64,000 bases of DNA from Massospora cicadina (taxonomy: Eukaryota > Entomophthoromycota > Entomophthoromycetes > Entomophthorales > Entomophthoraceae): NCBI GenBank assembly GCA_022478985.1, contig JAKSZP010009632.1, positions 1 to 64,000 of the forward strand, given 5' to 3'. The notes beneath the pieces were generated by a model. That model was not told the origin of the DNA. It did no database searches and saw only the letters and a list, made by a program, of their open reading frames with translations. Shown here in pieces: positions 43,771-54,829 of the stretch. Each line of letters begins with the position of its first letter. The first letter of the stretch is position 1. The position numbers and the translations under genes are program-made.

Positions 43771-44733
43771 GTTTTTTCAAGTATAGGCAATACTTTCCAA
43801 CTTTGGCAATACTTGTAAATGTTTCCAATCAATGGACCTTCAATATTGACTTGTCATTATTCCAGCAGGTCCTAATTTCATTTCATATCTCAGCAATTGA
43901 TACTTGAGTCTTTGTATCTCACGAAATTCTGAATTCCTCATTAATTGGCAGTTCCGTTCAATTGCTCTTATTGTTTTTCTCTTAAAAACAATTTTTGGCA
44001 TTCTTTGCCATCCAAAACGTTTGAAGTAAATTCACTTATGGATCTAGAAACGATCCTATAATCACGCAGATTACATATTAACGTTAAATTCATCCAATCT
44101 CATCTTGAAGTGATAATCCTCATCTCCAGCAATTTCTGCCTCATTAATTTAATATTATTAAATCAAATGATTACCTCCACTACCTTGAATCAGTTGCTTC
44201 CTTTTTTGACCTCATTCTCATCATTGGTATTGCAATCTGATATTCTGAATTTATTGATTTCCATATCAATTTCATCCAATGTCTCATCTAGTGTCTTATC
44301 TAAACACCTCACTCCTCAGGACTATTTCAAGTGGACCCAATTTCAACCTGAGTTGGCCCTGCTAATAATCTTCATCTTAATTAGATGTCTGGTGGAACAG
44401 GTTTTCTTGCAGCACTAGACAGTTCCATATCTAAGCTGAAAGTCCTTTTTCTGAATATTGAGTATCTTCTTCAGTGTCATTGCTATATAGGGGTCACATT
44501 CATATTTTTTATTCTTCAAATCTTCGATTTTCTTCACTAGTTGCTCCACTTATGAGCTGAGTGAATGCAATTGAACGTGATCCACTTCACATTCCATTTT
44601 CATAAAAACTTCTTGAAAAAGATATCCTTTTTCCTATTTCAATGATATTACTTTTTGTGAGTAGCTCATTGCCAAAGTTTGAAACTTCTTTTTTATATGA
44701 CATCTTGATTGGCATATCCTATCCAACTTCCCT
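43771..44733 (-). other. Element G leader and presumed gag region, not recognisable
   Basis: By position just inside the 5' LTR and primer-binding site this should be gag. Frames are short on the minus strand and no zinc knuckle, D-T-G or dUTPase-like motif is seen. Less than 1 kb is available, so gag and protease are probably deleted or heavily decayed. Confidence 0.45.
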
Positions 44734-44748
44734 CTGTAGTGAGCACCA
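44734..44748 (-). other. Element G primer-binding site
   Basis: TGGTGCTCACTACAG on the minus strand, two bases from the LTR end; identical to B, C, D and H although the LTRs are unrelated by eye. Confidence 0.8.
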
Positions 44749-44750
44749 AT

Positions 44751-45834
44751 TGTTAAAATTTAAGGGCTTTGATGCTCTTTCACAAATAGCCCTAATTGAT
44801 AACTGCACAGGTTTGGTTTGTGCACTCTTCACGTTGTCTGATAATACACAATTGTTTATTGATAATAGTATGGAGACTATTATCCATAGTTGATTAATAA
44901 TTAGTTTCTGGTACAACTCTTGATTGGAATTCCCCTCAAAATACTCTAAATGTCTTCAGTAGGGGTTCATATCCTTATCCGCCTAACTTGATCCATGCTC
45001 AGATCCCTAGTTTATGCCTTTCCTCTGGTGATACAAAGTTGGCAGTAATTCCCATCTCAGCTCAGATTCTCTTCTAAGGATCCTCAATACTTACTCTTTA
45101 TCATTCTAAAGAGTCCCATTTAAAGCACACAGCAATAGTTTCCTGAAGGTGAATAAAATTAATAATGAATTCTTCTGATTTTTGGTCTTCATTAAATTGA
45201 TTTTAGGGAAATTTATAGTGGGAATTCAGCGCTTAACCCTTGGTTGGTGCCTCAGCCATGAAAAGGCAGCTGTTGCCGTTGAATTACCCTTCATAATCTC
45301 ATCAGCAATGGTCTTCCCCATCCTGGTTAGGATTCCTTTGTTGGACATCCTTGAGACCTAAAATGGAAAGAGTCTGAAAACATGTCCCTAATGTTTTCCA
45401 CTTGATCCCAGAAACCCAACTATATTTGGCAAGCGACCTGCTTAGGTAATGGGACTTATTAATCAGTATGCAGGTTGCAAATTAAATGATAGATTTGTAG
45501 TTTCAGAGAGAATTACATTTTTGCAACCTGCTCCTTAAATTCCCAATTGGTTGGTGATAAAACCCAACTGATCCCAATCAGTATACCTGATAGTTAATCA
45601 TTGATCAACTATCAGATGCCCCCATTTTGTCATCAACTCTGCATGATGAGATCTTAAGCATTCACCTGGATTGATCCCTGATGGATTTAATCCAGGTGAG
45701 TTACTCAAAATACCTCAAATATTATTAACCTGAAATTGGGGTCAACCAACATCCAATTCACTCGCTATAGGGAATTATCCCCTAGTGATCCATGGTAATA
45801 TGGACGGCTGGAAAGGCGGGAAAAGATCCCAAAA
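44751..45834 (-). repeat. Element G 5' LTR
   Basis: 1084 bp, TGTTAAAATTTAAGGG on the left, ending GATCCCAAAA before the ACATG duplication (the CA terminus seems mutated to AA). It pairs with 36,586-37,677. Confidence 0.87.
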
Positions 45835-45839
45835 ACATG

Positions 45840-46290
45840 TCAGACAGGCAACCAGTACTTTTATGATAGTCTTTATTACTTTCTCTCAGTATTAGTGTTC
45901 TTTCACCAACTCATAGGTTTTCCACATTCCACTATTCCCTAGGATGGCGTGAGACCCCATAATGATAGGTAATTGCTCAGATGGTCAGAGGTAGGGCAAC
46001 CATTCTCCCTACTTTCTTATATAGTTTATCATTATCCACCTTAGTGTTACAGGAGTGTCGAGCTAGCATTTTCTAGAAGGGTTATCATCATCCTTAAAGC
46101 GTCAGGGGTCATTAGGAGGTCATGTAGCCTCTATGCTTCACTATTTTTAAGTTATGGACTGGCACTTGAGTCAATACATCAACATTCATGTGGATCATCC
46201 TGGCTTAGTGCTCAATGGTCATATCATAGTGCTGGAGCTTCAAAGCCCAGCGTGCCAACCGCCCAATGGGATCTTTCATATTTTGTAGCC
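45840..46290 (-). pseudogene. Element F integrase zinc-finger region, broken
   Basis: On the minus strand this stretch carries the linker after RNase H and the HHCC finger, collinear with 62,870-63,200 of H: a histidine-rich part near 45,950 and the start of the Cys pair at the insertion site of G. There are several shifts. Confidence 0.65.
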
Positions 46291-47360
46291 ACTTTAAAGA
46301 GGCGTGGATAGTAACCACTTTAAATGAGGTCCCATATAAGAAAGGGTGTTAATATTAACAGCAAGCAAAACGGCCAGGCATTCCTTCTCAGAGATGCTAT
46401 AGTTGCATTCTGCCTTAGAGAGCATTTTGCTGAAATATGAAACGGGTTGATCAACCTCATGCTCATCCAGTTGAGCCAAGATTGCTCTAACAGCACAGTC
46501 AGAGGCATTAGTAAACAGCAAGAAGGGTTTACTATAGTCAGGGGGTATAGGATTGGCCTTCACTGCAGCAGCTTTTTTAGCGTTTTAAAGGCAGCCTTTT
46601 GTTCCATTCCTAAATGGAAAGGGGTGTTTTTAGTTAAAAGGTGTATTAGGGGCTCACTGAGCTGAGCGAATTTGGGGATAAATTGATGGTAATATCCCAT
46701 CATGACCGAGAACACCTGAATATTGCAGAAGGTTTTGGGGGAAGGCATCTTGAAATTTGCCTCAACCTTATCATAGAGAGGCTGAATCCCATCTGGGGAG
46801 ATGTCGTGGCCTAGTAAATCCAACTTTTCCTGGAAGAATGTACATTTTGAGGGCTTTAGCTTAATGTGAGAGAGGCACTGGAAAGTTTCCTTCTGTGAAA
46901 GATGCTCATTGAACATTTGGCAGAAGACAGTGATATCATGAAGATAGACAATAATGCAACTAAGATTCAGATCCTGCAAGATGTGGTCCATGGCTTGCTG
47001 GAAAGTTGCAGGTGCGTTGCACAACCCTTGAGGTAGCTGAGTGGGTTGAAATAAGCCCTCACTAAAGATAAGCAACACTTCTCCTGATCTTGTGGGGAAA
47101 GGTCCATCTACCAATATCTGCTAGCCAAGTCTATGGCGGAGAAGAACTTGGACCTAGAGAGTTGGTCCAGAGCGTCATCAATTTGGGGGATTGGGTAGCT
47201 GTCCTTCTTGGTGAGGTTATCCAGTTTGCAGTAGTTCATGACTACCTGATGACCTCCATTGTTCTTTTTTATCAGTAGGAGAGGGGATGACCAAGGGCTT
47301 TGGGATGGCATCAGTAACCCTGTGTCCAACAACTGTTTTAGCACCTTCCGCATCTGTAAC
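46291..47360 (-). pseudogene. Element F reverse transcriptase and RNase H, broken
   Basis: Minus-strand frames: 47,108-47,353 (MRKVLKQLLDTGLLMPSQSP, then LLIKKNNGGHQVVMNYCKLD and FFSAIDLASRYW, motif A Asp kept), 46,560-47,114 (LFQPTQLPQGLCNAPATFQQ; CIIVYLHDITVFCQ, where YLDD is YLHD) and 46,294-46,563 (RNase H: FLLFTNASDCAVRAILAQL with the first Asp changed to Asn, then SISEKECLAVLLA). The RT frame is only shifted near motif A, so the copy is moderately preserved but catalytically dead. Confidence 0.85.
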
Positions 47361-47438
47361 TCCTCATCCTTTGACTTATGGTAGGGTTTAGATTGGATGG
47401 GACGAGCATCCCCAACATCAATGGTATGCGCCCACCCT

Positions 47439-48158
47439 TCATATGCCCATAGTCAGTTTTGGAGATAGAGAGAAGATGTCACTATATGACTCCAATAACC
47501 TATGAACTTTATTAAGCTCTGCGGGAGTTAGATCATCAGAGATTTGAACAATGGGCAGAGTACAATACAATTGAACAGCATGTAGGCCCACATTTGCCAT
47601 AGACCTGATACAGTGAACTTGTTTAATGTCCTCAATAGGGACCAGCAGGCCTCTTCCAATATCTTGATGTTCCTTGATGACCATGTCCTTCTTGGTGAGA
47701 TTCCCCAACAGGAGATTAATAGGTCTCTTGTATGCAGAATCTAGGATACCTGGCAATACCTGAGGTTCCAAAGGACTTATCCCCTCAATGCTTGTTAAGT
47801 GCAGTAGGCTTTTGTGGGGGATTTGAATGGTAATCCTGGTGTATATCAACTTTTGTTCACCCGCCTTAACTACTACTACCTCCTCTGACGCATACAATAG
47901 AAGACCCTCTGAAGCATCCACGGAGTCAGGAAGCTTTTTTGTGTTTCTATCTAATGTGGTATAAGTAAGAGTGAGGGCAGAGGAAGGATACTCAACGATG
48001 CATGTGTATTTTTTCCTTGAGCTCATTATTTGTAAAGACTGGGAAACTTCATAGTTTGAAGGTAGAGAAATCCCTAATTTCATATTAATATTTACGTCAT
48101 ACTCAATTATGAATTGAGTGCCAATGAGCAAGTCATACGCGTTATTGTTTAATGCCAC
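47439..48158 (-). pseudogene. Element F dUTPase-like domain, protease C-terminus and RT linker
   Basis: An open 239-codon stretch, minus strand. Residues 1-20 (NNNAYDLLIGTQFIIEY) end the protease. Residues about 80-180 form the dUTPase-like domain: DASEGLLLYASEEVVVVKAG, ITIQIPH, SIEGISPLEPQ, PGILDSAYKRPINLLLGNL (D140 at the motif 3 catalytic position) and GLLVPIEDIKQ. The rest leads into RT (LNKVHRLLESYSDIFS). Motifs 1 and 2 lack the standard residues. The open length suggests relatively recent constraint or chance. Confidence 0.72.
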
Positions 48159-48221
48159 AGAGGGGGCATATAGGAGGAGCTTCTCAATCCTTATGGGTAG
48201 AGAAGAGTAGGCTTTAATAGC

Positions 48222-48446
48222 TCACATTTTGTTGGGCCCCGCAGTTTCAAGCTCTTGTGAGTAGTCCAGGTCAGGCGCCAAATTTATTTTATTGATGATA
48301 TTTGAAGAGATCACGTTCACTGGAGCACCCATAACAAGGACGGCTAGAACTCGCACCTTGTTGATGACATCCTCTACCTTGGTTATTGTGCTACCAAAAC
48401 TAGGGTGGAGGGCAAGAACCTCCTTCAAATGAAGAGAGAGAGGCAA
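48222..48446 (-). pseudogene. Element F protease, active site lost
   Basis: The minus-strand frame reads HLKEVLALHPSFGSTITKVEDVINKV, then LAVLVMGAPVNVISSNIINKI, collinear with LDTGSPVNVISSRLMKKI of H. The catalytic D-T-G is V-M-G, so protease activity is gone. It continues into the following frame after a stop. Confidence 0.75.
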
Positions 48447-48490
48447 GGCATTGCACCATCGCAGGGTATCTATCCTTAATAGATTGGAGG

Positions 48491-49800
48491 TTAAACTTGT
48501 TGGGTTGATTGGATTACTGTACAGATAAGCTGTTCAACATCACTGGAGATATCAATCTCCTCTGAACACCTCAGCACCTGCTGGAGATAGGTCCGTTGGG
48601 GTATCATGCCCATATCTATTATTTCAAGCCTCAACCTATATGGTATCTGCACCTCCATTGGGGCTCCCAGGACATAATAGCACGCGTCTTCACCACCTCC
48701 TTCAGAATCGTCATCAGAGGGGTTGTCAATGCACACCAAAGAGTTGATAAGAGGTGGCCAAGAAACTGGCTTGTTATTTACAGGGGAGGGCCTTTTTGTG
48801 CTCATTTACCCTTTTGACTTTTGAAGGGAGCATCGTAGCTGTACCAAATTTGGGGCCACTGGAGGAGAAAAACCCTTCAGGTGCATGGTCTGAGGATAGG
48901 CCATGGTTGTTATGGAGGATGACTTTGAGGGATGTGAGGGCGGAGCCACCATGATGGACCCCACAATAGAGTGCATGGGTGGTGGCAAGAACTAAACTGA
49001 TTTCAAAGGACTGATGGGAGGTGCAGATGAGGGAAGAGAGCCCGACCTTGTCACCCCTGGTTCCCTCTGGCCAACCTTTAATGGAGGAGGGCAATCTAGT
49101 TTGGGACGTTCCACGGGAGCTGGCTTTGGAAGGGTAGTCAGCACTGGAGGGGTCAGTAGGGTCGGCGTGGACTCCTTCTGCCAGGTTTTAGTGGGGAGAT
49201 CCTCAATGGTTAAGGCTTGCAGTTTCAATCTTACTCCTTGGGGGGTCTCAACTTCATAAAGATCTGCAACTCCTATAAAGCCTCCTTTATATCCCATATG
49301 CTCCTGAAATGCCTTTTGATTGAGATAAGATGCCTTGCTAGGGAAGAGCAAGAAGTCAACCCACTCAGAATGGCAGCAATGGCGTCATCAAGAGGCAGCA
49401 TTTTTGTGAGTAGCAAGGGCTGAGCTTCACTGTAGAAACAATCAACAAATGAAGCAACTGATTCGCCATCTTTCAGGATAAAGCGCATAAAGGTCTGTTT
49501 TCTTCCTTTTAAACTCCGTGGGGAGCTGATCTTGTTCATAAGCATATCTTTAACCTCTGCCCTTGTTCTAAGTATGTCCATGTATAGAACACTATCTCTT
49601 GGGATGTTCAACTTAAACAGGGAAGGATATACTTAATTTTTTAATGGTCATTCATGCCTTCCATTGCCAACTCATAGATGAATAGAAATGAGTCAATGCT
49701 ACCCTCACCAGGGTTAAACTTGTCTCAGAAGGGGGTTTGGAGATGAATGGAGTGGATAGCTGTTTAACTGTTTTAAGTTAAGAAAGAGCACTGAATAGCT
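48491..49800 (-). pseudogene. Element F gag and gag-protease linker, broken
   Basis: The minus-strand frame at 49,273-49,611 has RQTFMRFILKDGESVASFVDCFYSEAQPLLLTKMLPLDDAIAAILSGL and IKRHFRSIWDIKEAL, matching H gag. 48,992-49,351 is a Pro-rich tail, and 48,491-48,805 matches the segment before protease (IPQRTYLQQVLRCSEEIDISSDVEQL, like DTYLRQVIGCMETIDTASDADQL in H). The N-terminus near 49,620-49,800 is shifted. I find no zinc knuckle in this subfamily. Confidence 0.78.
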
Positions 49801-49911
49801 GCTTTTCTAATGCAGATATCCTTGGTTCATAAGCAGCGGGGAGGCTAGAAGGGTTAATCCCCCAAACAGCCTCCATTTTTTATCAGAAAGTTTGTGGTGT
49901 ACAGGCTACCC

Positions 49912-49926
49912 CTATAGTGAGCATTA
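49912..49926 (-). other. Element F primer-binding site, decayed
   Basis: TAATGCTCACTATAG on the minus strand, two bases from the LTR. It differs by three substitutions from the 15-mer shared by B, C, D, G and H. Confidence 0.65.
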
Positions 49927-49928
49927 CT

Positions 49929-50654
49929 TGTTGAAATTTAGGCTTATTTTATGCTTGCTGATTCATTGTGCACCTAAATTACAATGATATCCCACAGGTG
50001 AAGTAATATTCTCTGCTGAAGTAATAATAGTTTCAGGGGATTCTGATGACCACTTATAACTAAAATAATAGCTTTTGAGATAAATTTAAATTGGGTTTTT
50101 ATAAATTTTTATTTAGTTGTGGCAAGGGGATTAAAAGAAAACCCTATCATAATATTGCTGCTTAATATTTAATGGTTGAATCTCAAAGTTCAGATCATGC
50201 TAGGAATGTCTAAATTAGGGAATATGGGAATTTGACCTATCAGAGCTCTTGAGTCTCACTTTGTTTCAATGGTTAGCTGATGGAAGGTTGATATTGGGTT
50301 GGACTAGTCCGTTCAGCAAAGATTTAATATTTAACCCAATCAATGGATGAGAAAATATTTTCACCTTGTGGGACCTTCTCCACCCCTATAAAGGGGACGA
50401 TTTTCTGCCTAAGCATTTGAACTGAATTATAGAGGGGCTGGAGAGGAGCCTCAGCATGACTCTCCATAATTAGCTGCAGTTTTGGCACAACCCAATTACT
50501 AAGAGCTGGACGATTTGGCTGAGAATTGGATGGAATCAAATTGTCACAATTTGAGGGGTTCCACCAAGAATTGGCCAGGGTCTTTTAGCCAATTTCGTCC
50601 TTATTATAAACTGAAGCACTCTTATTACAATATCAGACTTTTAATTATCCAACA
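49929..50654 (-). repeat. Element F 5' LTR
   Basis: 726 bp. On the minus strand it runs from TGTTGGATAATTAAAAG to AAATTTCAACA. Its architecture parallels the LTRs of B (a GATTCTCAGCCAAA to GGGGTTCCACCAAGAATTGGCCAGGGTCTTTTAGCC segment), showing that F and B are sister subfamilies. Confidence 0.8.
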
Positions 50655-52061
50655 TATGCAGCAGCTGTATTTCATGCTAGCATAAAACTTTCATTACTGC
50701 ACTTTAGTTTTATTTTTATACTATCTGATTTTAAGATTAATCTTTTATAATGTTTCTAGAAACCAATCTAATTTGACTTTAATATATAATTTAAACTAGA
50801 TTTTAATTTAAAACTTGCATGGGTTCTAAATTGTAATTACAAACTTTTTGATGCTAATCTAAAATTTTATAAATCACTTTGTGACAACTTTTGCCACAAT
50901 TGAAGTTGATGGAGTTTGATATGAGAATTAAATTAGACCCTAACTACCAAACTGAGTCCTCACAGGTTAACAATTGAGCAACTCATTTTTTAAGTGGGCC
51001 TCAGATCATAGTGGATAAAGAAAGGTTCTGATTAATAATGATCATGATAGATCAAAAACCCAAAGACACACATTGCTGAATTGACTAAATTTGCAAGTAC
51101 TTAGGCTCAGAACCTCTTCCTGGACTGTAATCAGAACCTCTTTAGGTGTAAGTGAGGCCCAAGATCCCAGTTGACCTTAACTCAAATGTGTAACTTTGCT
51201 CATATGGTGAATGAGTGATGGATTACTGCTTTACACCCATGGATGCTTCCTCTATCCCCCTTTTCCTCTTCTTTCTTGTTGGAGATAATGTAAGGTTTTT
51301 CAGGGAGGTGATCCAGTCCAGGGGCCATCAGCAGTGCCCTAGGACTCATCCCACTCCAAAGTTTAGTTACTTATATTATTCCAGAAAATGCCAAAATCTC
51401 CCTGTCAGAAATTAACTAAATGGATTCCTTCCAATAGTATTAGAACTAGGGGTCAGTTAGCTGAGCGTGATTGCCAGCTAATCGCCTAGTTCAATATTAT
51501 TATAATGTTATAAAAATATTAATCGTTTTAGGTTCAGAGGATTTCTAGTTTGGCGCTGACTGCATTTTTATAAGTGATTGTTAGAATTTCTGGCAGAGAG
51601 CTGATGTAATTGTTTAAAACCATCTGATGATAATTTTGCTGACTTGAATATGAGTTTGATGGAATCATATCCTGACGCCAACTTCCATGAAAAATTTTTA
51701 TGGGATTTTCCAGAAGAAAGCCAAAGTATTTGTTATTAATCATATGTTATGAATTCGCTGCCTAATTTAAAGTACTGACAACTTATGCTGAGGATGCTCA
51801 AAGTTATATTTATAATAGTAATTTATATATATGACTGACCAGCAACTTGTGCCAATGATGAGTCAACCTAATATTTGGTGATTGGGATGTGCAGAATAGA
51901 AGCAAATCGCTGCCATGTATGACTGCTATTGGTTGAGGTTCCAGCTTGGATGGCTAAGGGGTTTTCATAGGCGCAGTAGCCTAGAGTATAATTAGTCTTC
52001 CTTCCCTCCAAAAAAAGATCTCTTTTGTTAAGCTTATTTTTAGTTGTTAGTAGTTAGTCTT
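50655..52061. other. AT-rich intergenic DNA, nothing recognised
   Basis: Frames are short on both strands. No LTR ends, tRNA-like boxes or conserved protein motifs are seen. An A-run after CCTTCCCTCC near 52,000 could be the tail of a retroposon, but I find no flanking duplication. Confidence 0.55.
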
Positions 52062-52490
52062 CTAGATTAGGAAAAGGTGAGACTGGAGGTCCCTGAAGTA
52101 GGCACAAGGTGATGTGCTTGTAGTGGCTGATGCTGCCAGATCCCATACCTCAGCCCTATGAGGAGCCAACAGGAATCTGGCCAACTGGCCACCAATGATG
52201 ATGTGCTGATGGCCATCAGCCATGAGGGTGGTGTAGCGCGGGAGTGCCATAGCCACCCAGGATGGGGGATGGACTTGCCAGGGCAAACCCAAGAGGGACC
52301 ATGAGGCTAAGGCAAAGTTGTTGGTCTGCTGTGTTGGTAGGTTAGATGTGGACTTGTATGGGGTTGGTACACCAATGAAGGCAAAACAGCAAAGGTCAGC
52401 CAGTCTCCATACTGGTTGGCCTGGCACAATAATGGAGCCCACTGTTTGATAAAGTGATTTTCTGACACACCCTAAGTACCAACCAAACAA
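52062..52490 (-). CDS. Unidentified 142-codon open frame, GC-richer than surroundings
   Basis: An uninterrupted minus-strand frame, clearly richer in G and C than its AT-rich flanks. The product would have a Trp/Pro-rich middle (PWQVHPPSWVAMALPRY) and an Ala/Thr-rich end (DLAASATTSTSPCAYF). I recognise no family, signal peptide or membrane segment. It may be an exon, a transposon remnant or chance; the frame opens on both sides without promoter or poly(A) signals that I can support. Confidence 0.25.
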   Translation of the reverse strand: MFGWYLGCVRKSLYQTVGSIIVPGQPVWRLADLCCFAFIGVPTPYKSTSNLPTQQTNNFALASWSLLGLPWQVHPPSWVAMALPRYTTLMADGHQHIIIGGQLARFLLAPHRAEVWDLAASATTSTSPCAYFRDLQSHLFLI

Positions 52491-52941
52491 AAAAATCCAA
52501 TAAGTTGGATTATGTCTTGATCAGTCAAACAGATTGTAAATCAAAACTCCAGATTACTCAATTTACTCTGGAGGGCATTTCAATCATTATACCAGCAAGA
52601 ATGAACCCATGCAGAACTAGTATTACTGAATTAAACTCTTTACCAATCTATTGACCTTAAAATCAATATCTTAATTGTTTGAAACAAATTAAATGAACCC
52701 ATGAAAATCTGGCCCTACAAATTAAGCTCTTCACCAATCTATTGATCTAAAGGTCTAAACATTTTTTAAAGAGTTCAAATTTTTGAAAGTTCCTCCACCC
52801 TGTAGCACTCTCATTGGCTCAACTAATCAGATATTTGGACCATGGGCCTCAGGCCCAGTAAAGTGCCCTGGGCCCCTCCTCAATCTTTCCCCCTTTTATA
52901 AAGACAACAGCTCCTTTCAGGGTCTGATGCTGGTTCATTTT
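52491..52941. other. Intergenic stretch left of element I
   Basis: No gene seen. Two similar phrases (AAACTCTTTACCAATCTATTGACCT and AAGCTCTTCACCAATCTATTGATCT, about 80 bp apart) suggest a short tandem duplication around 52,630-52,760. Confidence 0.5.
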
Positions 52942-53699
52942 TGTTAGGCTTTGTCCTAGTTTATATTAAACCTTAATTTTTAATTTTAACTTTTTTATTG
53001 TTTATTATTTCTATTAAAATCGATTTAGAATTTATTATAATTTTTCAAAAATTGATGCTTTATTAGGCTTAATGCACAGAAGAACTATTAATATATTTTT
53101 TAAAGAACAGAGAAATTTCTATTTTTAATGTCAAATTCATGACCAATTGAAACTGGGAAAGATGGCTTATTAACGCTCCACTAATTGATAGAATTAATTC
53201 AAAACTCCAAACCATTTAGTATTATTGCAGCAACATACAAGGCAAGACCTTGTTCAAGAATTGCCTCTTCAAGTTGCTAAACAAAACTATTTATTATGTA
53301 CCCTTGTCAACTGACTTTCCAATAATAGACCAAAACCAGTATCCTAGTTTACATCCAGTTTTTAAACTGGAATATTCCCCTCTTCTATTTTTATTACTGA
53401 TTTTTCCCAAATACTAAAATTTATCATTTAATTTTAAATAAACAACATTTCACGCATTATCATTTACAAGCTGGAAGTTCTATTAAGACTGCTGAAACTT
53501 GATTTAGGTTAATAAAATTATATTCAGTCAAAATTGGCCATTGTCTTAGTAACAAAACCATTTCACTAATAGAAGCCAAAGAGCTAGTGTTCCTTAATTT
53601 AAAGTATTTTATTAAGAGGATTGCTGATAAAATCAAAATTAATAATTTTGTAGCCTTTGAATGAACAGTTAATTATCCCATTACCTAGAAAATCCAACA
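52942..53699 (+). repeat. Element I 5' LTR
   Basis: 758 bp, pairing with 57,489-58,230. Shared stretches include AAACCATTTAGTA.TATTG.AGCAAC and CTTGATTTAGGTTAA. It is AT-rich and ends CCAACA next to the primer-binding-like site. Confidence 0.77.
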
Positions 53700-53700
53700 T

Positions 53701-53717
53701 TGGTGCTCCCTACCAGG
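53701..53717 (+). other. Element I primer-binding-like site
   Basis: TGGTGCTCCCTACCAGG, one base after the LTR. It agrees with TGGTGCTCACTACAG at 12 of the first 13 positions, so the same host tRNA could prime it. Confidence 0.55.
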
Positions 53718-54829
53718 TGCTTCCAATACTACCCAGTAAAAATATACCTTTGCAAAGTTAAATTATCCTAGAAATAAGAAGAGTATCAGTTACACCAATG
53801 ATCCACTCCAAAAAACAAAATATACCATTTCTCAATAGTTATAATTAAGCCCAGACATACCAAGAGCTGACAAATGAAGTTACCTACCATCTTACCCAGA
53901 TCCTGAACAGCTTGGCAATGCTTTCAAAGATCAAGACAGAATCTTTTGAATAGACAGCTGCTTACCAATGTACCAAGGAAAAAATTAAAGAGATCATACA
54001 TTAAGCTATAACAACTTCACTTAATTTAAAACATACAATAAATAATAGCCCCCTATCACACCATCTTTGATGCTATCAAACACTGAAAGGAGCAGATGAA
54101 AGAATTTTAAAGTAATTAGGATAAACCTATAAATAATACTGACAAAAAAATTAGACTGCCTAAACCAGAAACCTCTGCGCCCCTTTTTCTTCCTTGTGCA
54201 GAGGCTCCTCACTGTATAAAAACAAAATTGGGACACCCAAATCAAATACCTCCTCACCCACTTTCTTTCCCTGTACCAATACTTACCACTACTCTGATGA
54301 CAAATCAGGACAGCTGAACCAGAAGCCTTTACTCCCTTTTTCACTTCCTTTGTGATGAAGCTCCTCACCATTCTAAAAATTAAATTGGAATAGTTTAGCC
54401 AAATTCTTTCATGTCCATTTTGTTTTTATGAGCTGAAGCTCCTAACTGTTCCAACAATGAAATTGGAGCCACCAAAACATATGCCTCTGCACCCCTCTTG
54501 TTTCCACGCACAGAGTCTCCTTGTTGTTCTGGCAACAGCATTGTACCAACAATAATGGATTATTTCACACCCATCTTATTTTCTCAACCAAGGCACCAAA
54601 ATTTTTAATAATATGCTAGAGATAGCCAATTCAATGGTCTTTAAAAACGTACTTCATCCCTTTGCCAATTATAAATATCTAAATCCTATTTGTTTTAACT
54701 ATTATTTTAAATTTAAACTATATAGATCTATTTCCGCTCAGAGTAACTTTTGAGCAAATTTAAATTGAAAACAAAGTAAAAAAGCGCCTTATAGACTATG
54801 CTGACCTCCCCGCTCACTCACCAATGACC

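Larger units (their letters stand above)
36586..45834 (-). mobile_element. Element G: Ty3/gypsy retrotransposon with 1.09-kb LTRs, inserted in F integrase
   Basis: Minus strand, flanked by a perfect ACATG duplication (36,581-36,585 and 45,835-45,839). The LTRs are 44,751-45,834 (5') and 36,586-37,677 (3'), about 85-90 percent identical by eye. The primer-binding site is at 44,734-44,748, and the purine tract (complement of CCCCCTCTTGCC) is at 37,680-37,692. Internal frames give RT, RNase H and linker remains. Gag and protease between 43,360 and 44,730 are not recognisable, and I see no dUTPase-like block. It carries a SINE, a tiny A-tailed insertion and a pair of internal direct repeats. Confidence 0.87.
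34916..50654 (-). mobile_element. Element F: Ty3/gypsy retrotransposon split by element G
   Basis: Minus strand. The 5' LTR is 49,929-50,654 and the 3' LTR candidate 34,916-35,667, with internal gag, protease, dUTPase-like, RT, RNase H and integrase. Element G (36,586-45,834) separates the integrase zinc finger: joining 36,585 to 45,840 restores the finger sequence as in element H. The two LTRs are clearly related but only about 60-65 percent alike by eye, far less than other pairs here, and their flanks (TCATC and TATGC) do not match. Either F is old and fast-decayed, or it is a recombinant of two subfamilies. Confidence 0.72.
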
